64,000 nucleotides of DNA. Source: Clostridiales bacterium. GTDB lineage: Bacteria; Bacillota; Clostridia; Oscillospirales; Acutalibacteraceae. Position 1 is the first letter of the stretch. Every line of letters starts with the position of its first letter. Below the pieces are notes generated by a model. The model ran no database searches and was not told where the DNA came from. It worked only from the letters and a program-made list of their open reading frames with translations. Of the stretch, positions 61,235-64,000 are shown one piece after another. Position numbers and translations under genes: made by a program. The stretch is from assembly GCA_019422525.1 (NCBI GenBank), contig JAHZDE010000001.1, positions 1 through 64,000 of the forward strand, written 5' to 3'.

Positions 61235-61939
61235 TTATCCCTGCGCCTGCGGGGCAGAAAGACAAATTTCAAACTGATAGGAGTCAGAAGAAGTATCGGT
61301 CAAGCCTAAACCACTTCCGTCATCTCCATACCAAGTAGCCCCGTTGGGAAATTCCGCATCAAAAGCGGGAACATCTTCATCTGCTCCACCAAAAGTTTCG
61401 GTGAGCATATCCCGTGCCTGCAAAAAGGCTTCCATATACTCTTCCTTTTCGGACTTGTCAAAAGTGAAAACAAAGGAGCAGGCCGTTACTTGCCCACCGG
61501 TTTCTGTAATCCGAAAAGCTGCAGGGCAGGCAAAATCCGTAAACTGTGCCATCCCTTGCGTAAGATATACCCCGCTGGAACTGTCTTCATATTCGGTGGT
61601 CAATTCTCCTTGTCCCACGTCAGGCCATATAGCCGACAATGCAGAAAGATACTCCTCGCGGGAAGTAAACCAGGAAGCACCGGAAAATAGGAATCCTTTT
61701 TCTCGGGACCCGAGTTTTTCCAGTAGAGAAACACTGCCTTCCCCTTTTAACGAGGGATCTTCCGTAGCGGCAGGGAGAGTTTCGTCTATAGTCGAAGCGT
61801 TTTGTGAAGCCTGCCCGGAAGAATTATCAGAAGTCGTTTCGGGGTTACAGGCGGCCAAACAGCTTAAAAGAAGCATTGCAGAAAAAATTCCTGCCAGTAC
61901 ACGGGAGGCAGGGCGATGAGACCATAAAGAGTTCGTCAT
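61235..61939 (-). CDS. Predicted lipoprotein of unknown function
   Basis: The 234-residue protein has a lipoprotein signal (LAGIFSAMLLLSCLAACNPE, lipobox LAAC), a Ser/Thr/Glu-rich linker (about 32-70) and a compact acidic domain (FLFSGASWFTSREEYLSALSAIWP through TFGGADEDVPAF). I know no family. It lies downstream of the HtrA gene, after a terminator, and 33 bases before mtnN. It may assist envelope quality control, but this is only from position. Confidence 0.78.
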   Translation of the reverse strand: MTNSLWSHRPASRVLAGIFSAMLLLSCLAACNPETTSDNSSGQASQNASTIDETLPAATEDPSLKGEGSVSLLEKLGSREKGFLFSGASWFTSREEYLSALSAIWPDVGQGELTTEYEDSSSGVYLTQGMAQFTDFACPAAFRITETGGQVTACSFVFTFDKSEKEEYMEAFLQARDMLTETFGGADEDVPAFDAEFPNGATWYGDDGSGLGLTDTSSDSYQFEICLSAPQAQG

Positions 61940-61972
61940 AAAATAGTTCCTTCCAGAAATAAGAGTATAAGC

Positions 61973-62016
61973 AAAAAAGGAAGCGCAGCCAGGAATGCTC
62001 CCAGCGGCACTTCCTT
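61973..62016 (-). terminator. Terminator of the HtrA gene
   Basis: On the minus strand a stem with AAGGAAG (62010-62016) and CTTCCTT (61978-61984), with inner GC pairs, runs into a T tract. Confidence 0.8.
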
Positions 62017-62048
62017 TCCCAATTGTCATTAAAAGCGTATCAAATATA

Positions 62049-63845
62049 TCAGTTGCCCGATTGGGTTTCCCCTTTATCTTCCAGCAAAGTAACCGTAAGA
62101 TCAATTTCTTTTTCTTCAGAGCGACGATATACTGTCAAGGTGATAACGTCTCCAGGGGAGAAATCCATCAGGATAGCAGAAATATCAGAAAGACAGGTGA
62201 CAGTTTCGCCGTTAATTCCGCAGATAATGTCTTCTACCTGTCCGCCAGCAGTGCCAATACTGCTGTCATCATCAATTTCCATAATCAGGAAACCCTGGGG
62301 AACTCCATAAAATTCAGCCTGTTGTTCCGTAATATCGCGGCCGGTAATTCCCAGACGAGTTCGGCCTTCTACATAGCCGACTTTCATTAGGCTGTTCAGA
62401 ATATCCTGTGCTTTGCTTACCGGGATGGCAAATCCCATGCCTTCAAAATCTTCCGCGACCAACTTGCTGGAGTTAATACCGATAACCTGGCCATATTCAT
62501 TTACCAGCGCACCGCCGGAATTACCCGGGTTAATGGCTGCGTCTGTCTGAATATAGGTCATGCCATTATCGCTGTTGGAACTGAGCTTTCGATTCAGCGC
62601 GGAAACAATTCCACGGGTCATGGAACTGGCATATTCCAAACCGCCAGGATTTCCGATTGCCAAAACGGTATCTCCAACTTCCATGGCATCGGCATCGCCA
62701 AATTCTGCAGGGACAAGATCTTCGGCATCAATTTTGACAATAGCCAGATCGGTGTTCCGGTCGTATCCAATAACTGTACCGGTATATTCTTCTTCGTCTT
62801 TGGTAACTACTTTTACCTGTGTGCCGCGGGAATCGTTCACCACATGGCTGTTTGTGATAATATAACCGTCTTCCGTGGCCACAATACCGCTTCCTTGGTC
62901 AGTAGAAGAATTCCCTTCTTGATCCGTAATGGTAGCCACGACACCCACGACAGAGGGAGAAACCTTTTGATAAACCTCTTTTGCCGTCAATGGATTTCCG
63001 GAAGGCAGTGACTGAATTTCAATAGAAGGAGTATTTCCCGTAATCACAGAAGAAGACGAGGAGGATGAGGCCCCATTATCAACCGATTCGCTTTCCTCAT
63101 TTTTTGAACTTACAACAGAAGAGGATTCAATAAACAGTGGAGGGGAGTCCGGGTCTCCGAAAACAGAAGAAGAAATTCCATAAACCACAAACCCAACTAC
63201 CAAAAATGCTGCCAGCAAACCAATGACGCCTAAATAGACTTTTTGCTGACGTCCTGGATGGCGAGGAGATGGCGGGGGATTATCCCAAGCACCGCCCATC
63301 GGTGAATATGTGGGGGGTTGATGATAGTTATTATAGGGGGAATATCCGGAAGGCGGCGTATAGAAAGGCTGTCCATTTTGCTGTGGACCATAAGGATTTG
63401 ACTCATATCTGCCAGCTTTGTACGCATAGGGGTTGTTGCCCTGTGAAGAAGAGTCAGGTGTAAAAGTACCGCCCGATGTAGGATTTGGGTTATCCTGATT
63501 GGTAGAAAAAGGTTGAGATACATCCGGTTGCGTCTGCGAGTCCGCAGAAACGGAGTCGTCCGGAATAGCAGAGGAGCTATCTTCGGTACCAGCGGAGTTT
63601 GGAGTTCCAGTTTCCGAATGAGAAATATTCTCTCCGAAAGAGGAGGTTTCCTGCCAAGAACCGGGCCTTGCAGAAGGATCCGGTTTACGACCGCTGAAAA
63701 TATCCTTCTCATCAGTGCCATTTTCAGACGAGGAAGAAGCAGATTGCGCTTCGTGGTCAAAAGAAACTGTAGGGAATTGGAGGGAGTCGGAAGAATCTTC
63801 CGGCTCAGAAGGGGTATTGGAATCTTTCCATGGTGTATCCGTCAT
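62049..63845 (-). CDS. htrA: HtrA/DegP-like membrane-anchored serine protease
   Basis: The 598-residue protein has a long disordered Ser/Pro/Asn-rich N-terminal part (1-200), one membrane helix (about 205-230), a trypsin-like domain with the His of ITNSHVV, the Asp of NTDLAIVKID and the Ser of NPGNSGGALVN, then a PDZ domain (GRTRLGITGRDITE, GVPQGFLIMEI). It degrades or refolds damaged proteins outside the membrane. Its ATG overlaps the stop of the gene before it (ATGA), so the two are coupled. The low-complexity cytoplasmic head is longer than usual. Confidence 0.95.
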   Translation of the reverse strand: MTDTPWKDSNTPSEPEDSSDSLQFPTVSFDHEAQSASSSSENGTDEKDIFSGRKPDPSARPGSWQETSSFGENISHSETGTPNSAGTEDSSSAIPDDSVSADSQTQPDVSQPFSTNQDNPNPTSGGTFTPDSSSQGNNPYAYKAGRYESNPYGPQQNGQPFYTPPSGYSPYNNYHQPPTYSPMGGAWDNPPPSPRHPGRQQKVYLGVIGLLAAFLVVGFVVYGISSSVFGDPDSPPLFIESSSVVSSKNEESESVDNGASSSSSSSVITGNTPSIEIQSLPSGNPLTAKEVYQKVSPSVVGVVATITDQEGNSSTDQGSGIVATEDGYIITNSHVVNDSRGTQVKVVTKDEEEYTGTVIGYDRNTDLAIVKIDAEDLVPAEFGDADAMEVGDTVLAIGNPGGLEYASSMTRGIVSALNRKLSSNSDNGMTYIQTDAAINPGNSGGALVNEYGQVIGINSSKLVAEDFEGMGFAIPVSKAQDILNSLMKVGYVEGRTRLGITGRDITEQQAEFYGVPQGFLIMEIDDDSSIGTAGGQVEDIICGINGETVTCLSDISAILMDFSPGDVITLTVYRRSEEKEIDLTVTLLEDKGETQSGN

Positions 63846-64000
63846 TGCGTGTCATTCCTTTCCGGGGGTGGAGATTCGTTTTTGGAAGAGGAAGCCGGGG
63901 GAGAGGAAAGTTCCCGATGATGGGATTTACTTCCCTTTTTCCGCCCGCTATTTTTTTTGCTTTTTTTAGGCGTTGTTTCCCGTTTTGGAACTGCTTCCTT
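63842..64000 (-). CDS. C-terminal end of an unidentified gene upstream of htrA (partial)
   Basis: The last 52 codons of a gene run into the window edge and stop at TGA 63842-63844, overlapping the htrA start by four bases. The peptide is a basic, disordered tail (KRETTPKKSKKNSGRKKGS then SSPPASSSKNESPPP). The tail alone does not identify the gene. It is translated in the frame that gives an ATGA junction, which supports it as real. Confidence 0.6.
   Translation of the reverse strand, partial: KEAVPKRETTPKKSKKNSGRKKGSKSHHRELSSPPASSSKNESPPPERNDTQ

Overview
The window looks like a chromosomal segment of a Gram-positive anaerobe of the class Clostridia, probably a gut commensal of the order Oscillospirales (order-level placement is a guess from gene content and protein style). 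Signs are the [FeFe]-hydrogenase maturases HydE and HydF, an EF-P 5-aminopentanone reductase-type SDR beside rsmE and lepA, strong AGGAGG ribosome binding sites throughout, sortase-type surface proteins, lipoteichoic-acid-style decoration genes, and no outer-membrane genes. I see no insertion sequence, integrase, phage module or CRISPR array.

Layout. 1-1020: end of an rRNA operon in the unusual order 23S, tRNA-Lys, tRNA-Glu, 5S, tRNA-Asn, tRNA-Met. 1240-8945: a LuxR-type regulator, a 42-residue micro-ORF and a 2058-residue wall-anchored protein carrying a dockerin and a cohesin-like domain. 9106-14968: a PucR-type regulator divergent from two Old Yellow Enzyme/Fe-S flavoenzymes that flank an NTF2-like protein, probably an ene-reduction pathway for an unknown substrate. 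14989-23739: housekeeping and transport genes (HD protein, NSS transporter, rsmE, ymfI-like SDR, lepA, hemW, MFS). 23892-32108: a two-component system followed by a dlt-like operon with an extra PLP decarboxylase between the adenylating enzyme and the carrier protein. 32896-35210: an arsenic operon (arsR, permease, thioredoxin-like, arsC). 35250-38940: a YfhO/CsbB-like pair for surface-polymer glycosylation.

38946-44600: PH-domain membrane protein with a tiny partner, Crp/Fnr regulator, leuCD, and a lipoprotein whose promoter is overlaid by a perfect palindrome next to a small XRE regulator. 44601-44849: tRNA-Tyr and tRNA-Thr with a consensus promoter. 45001-50873: membrane protein, split chromate transporter pair, GluQRS, hydF, hydE and a TM1266-type regulator with a structured leader. 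50919-56823: NUDIX, beta-helix acyltransferase, galT2, an AT-rich coiled-coil membrane protein, a 2-hydroxyacid dehydrogenase and an NADPH-FMN reductase. 56841-64000: secA, cyclase, MTA/SAH nucleosidase, lipoprotein, HtrA protease and the tail of an upstream gene.

The best candidate for something undescribed is the dlt-like operon at 26376-32108. Its ligase has Ser where DltA of Bacillus has the Cys that favours D-alanine, and a Lys in the substrate pocket. A fold-type III PLP decarboxylase, related to DapDC and to the carrier-protein-acting BtrK, sits inside the operon. I propose that it decorates a surface polymer with a decarboxylated or otherwise non-alanine amino acid. The nearby YfhO/CsbB-like pair suggests a wider surface-polymer decoration region.
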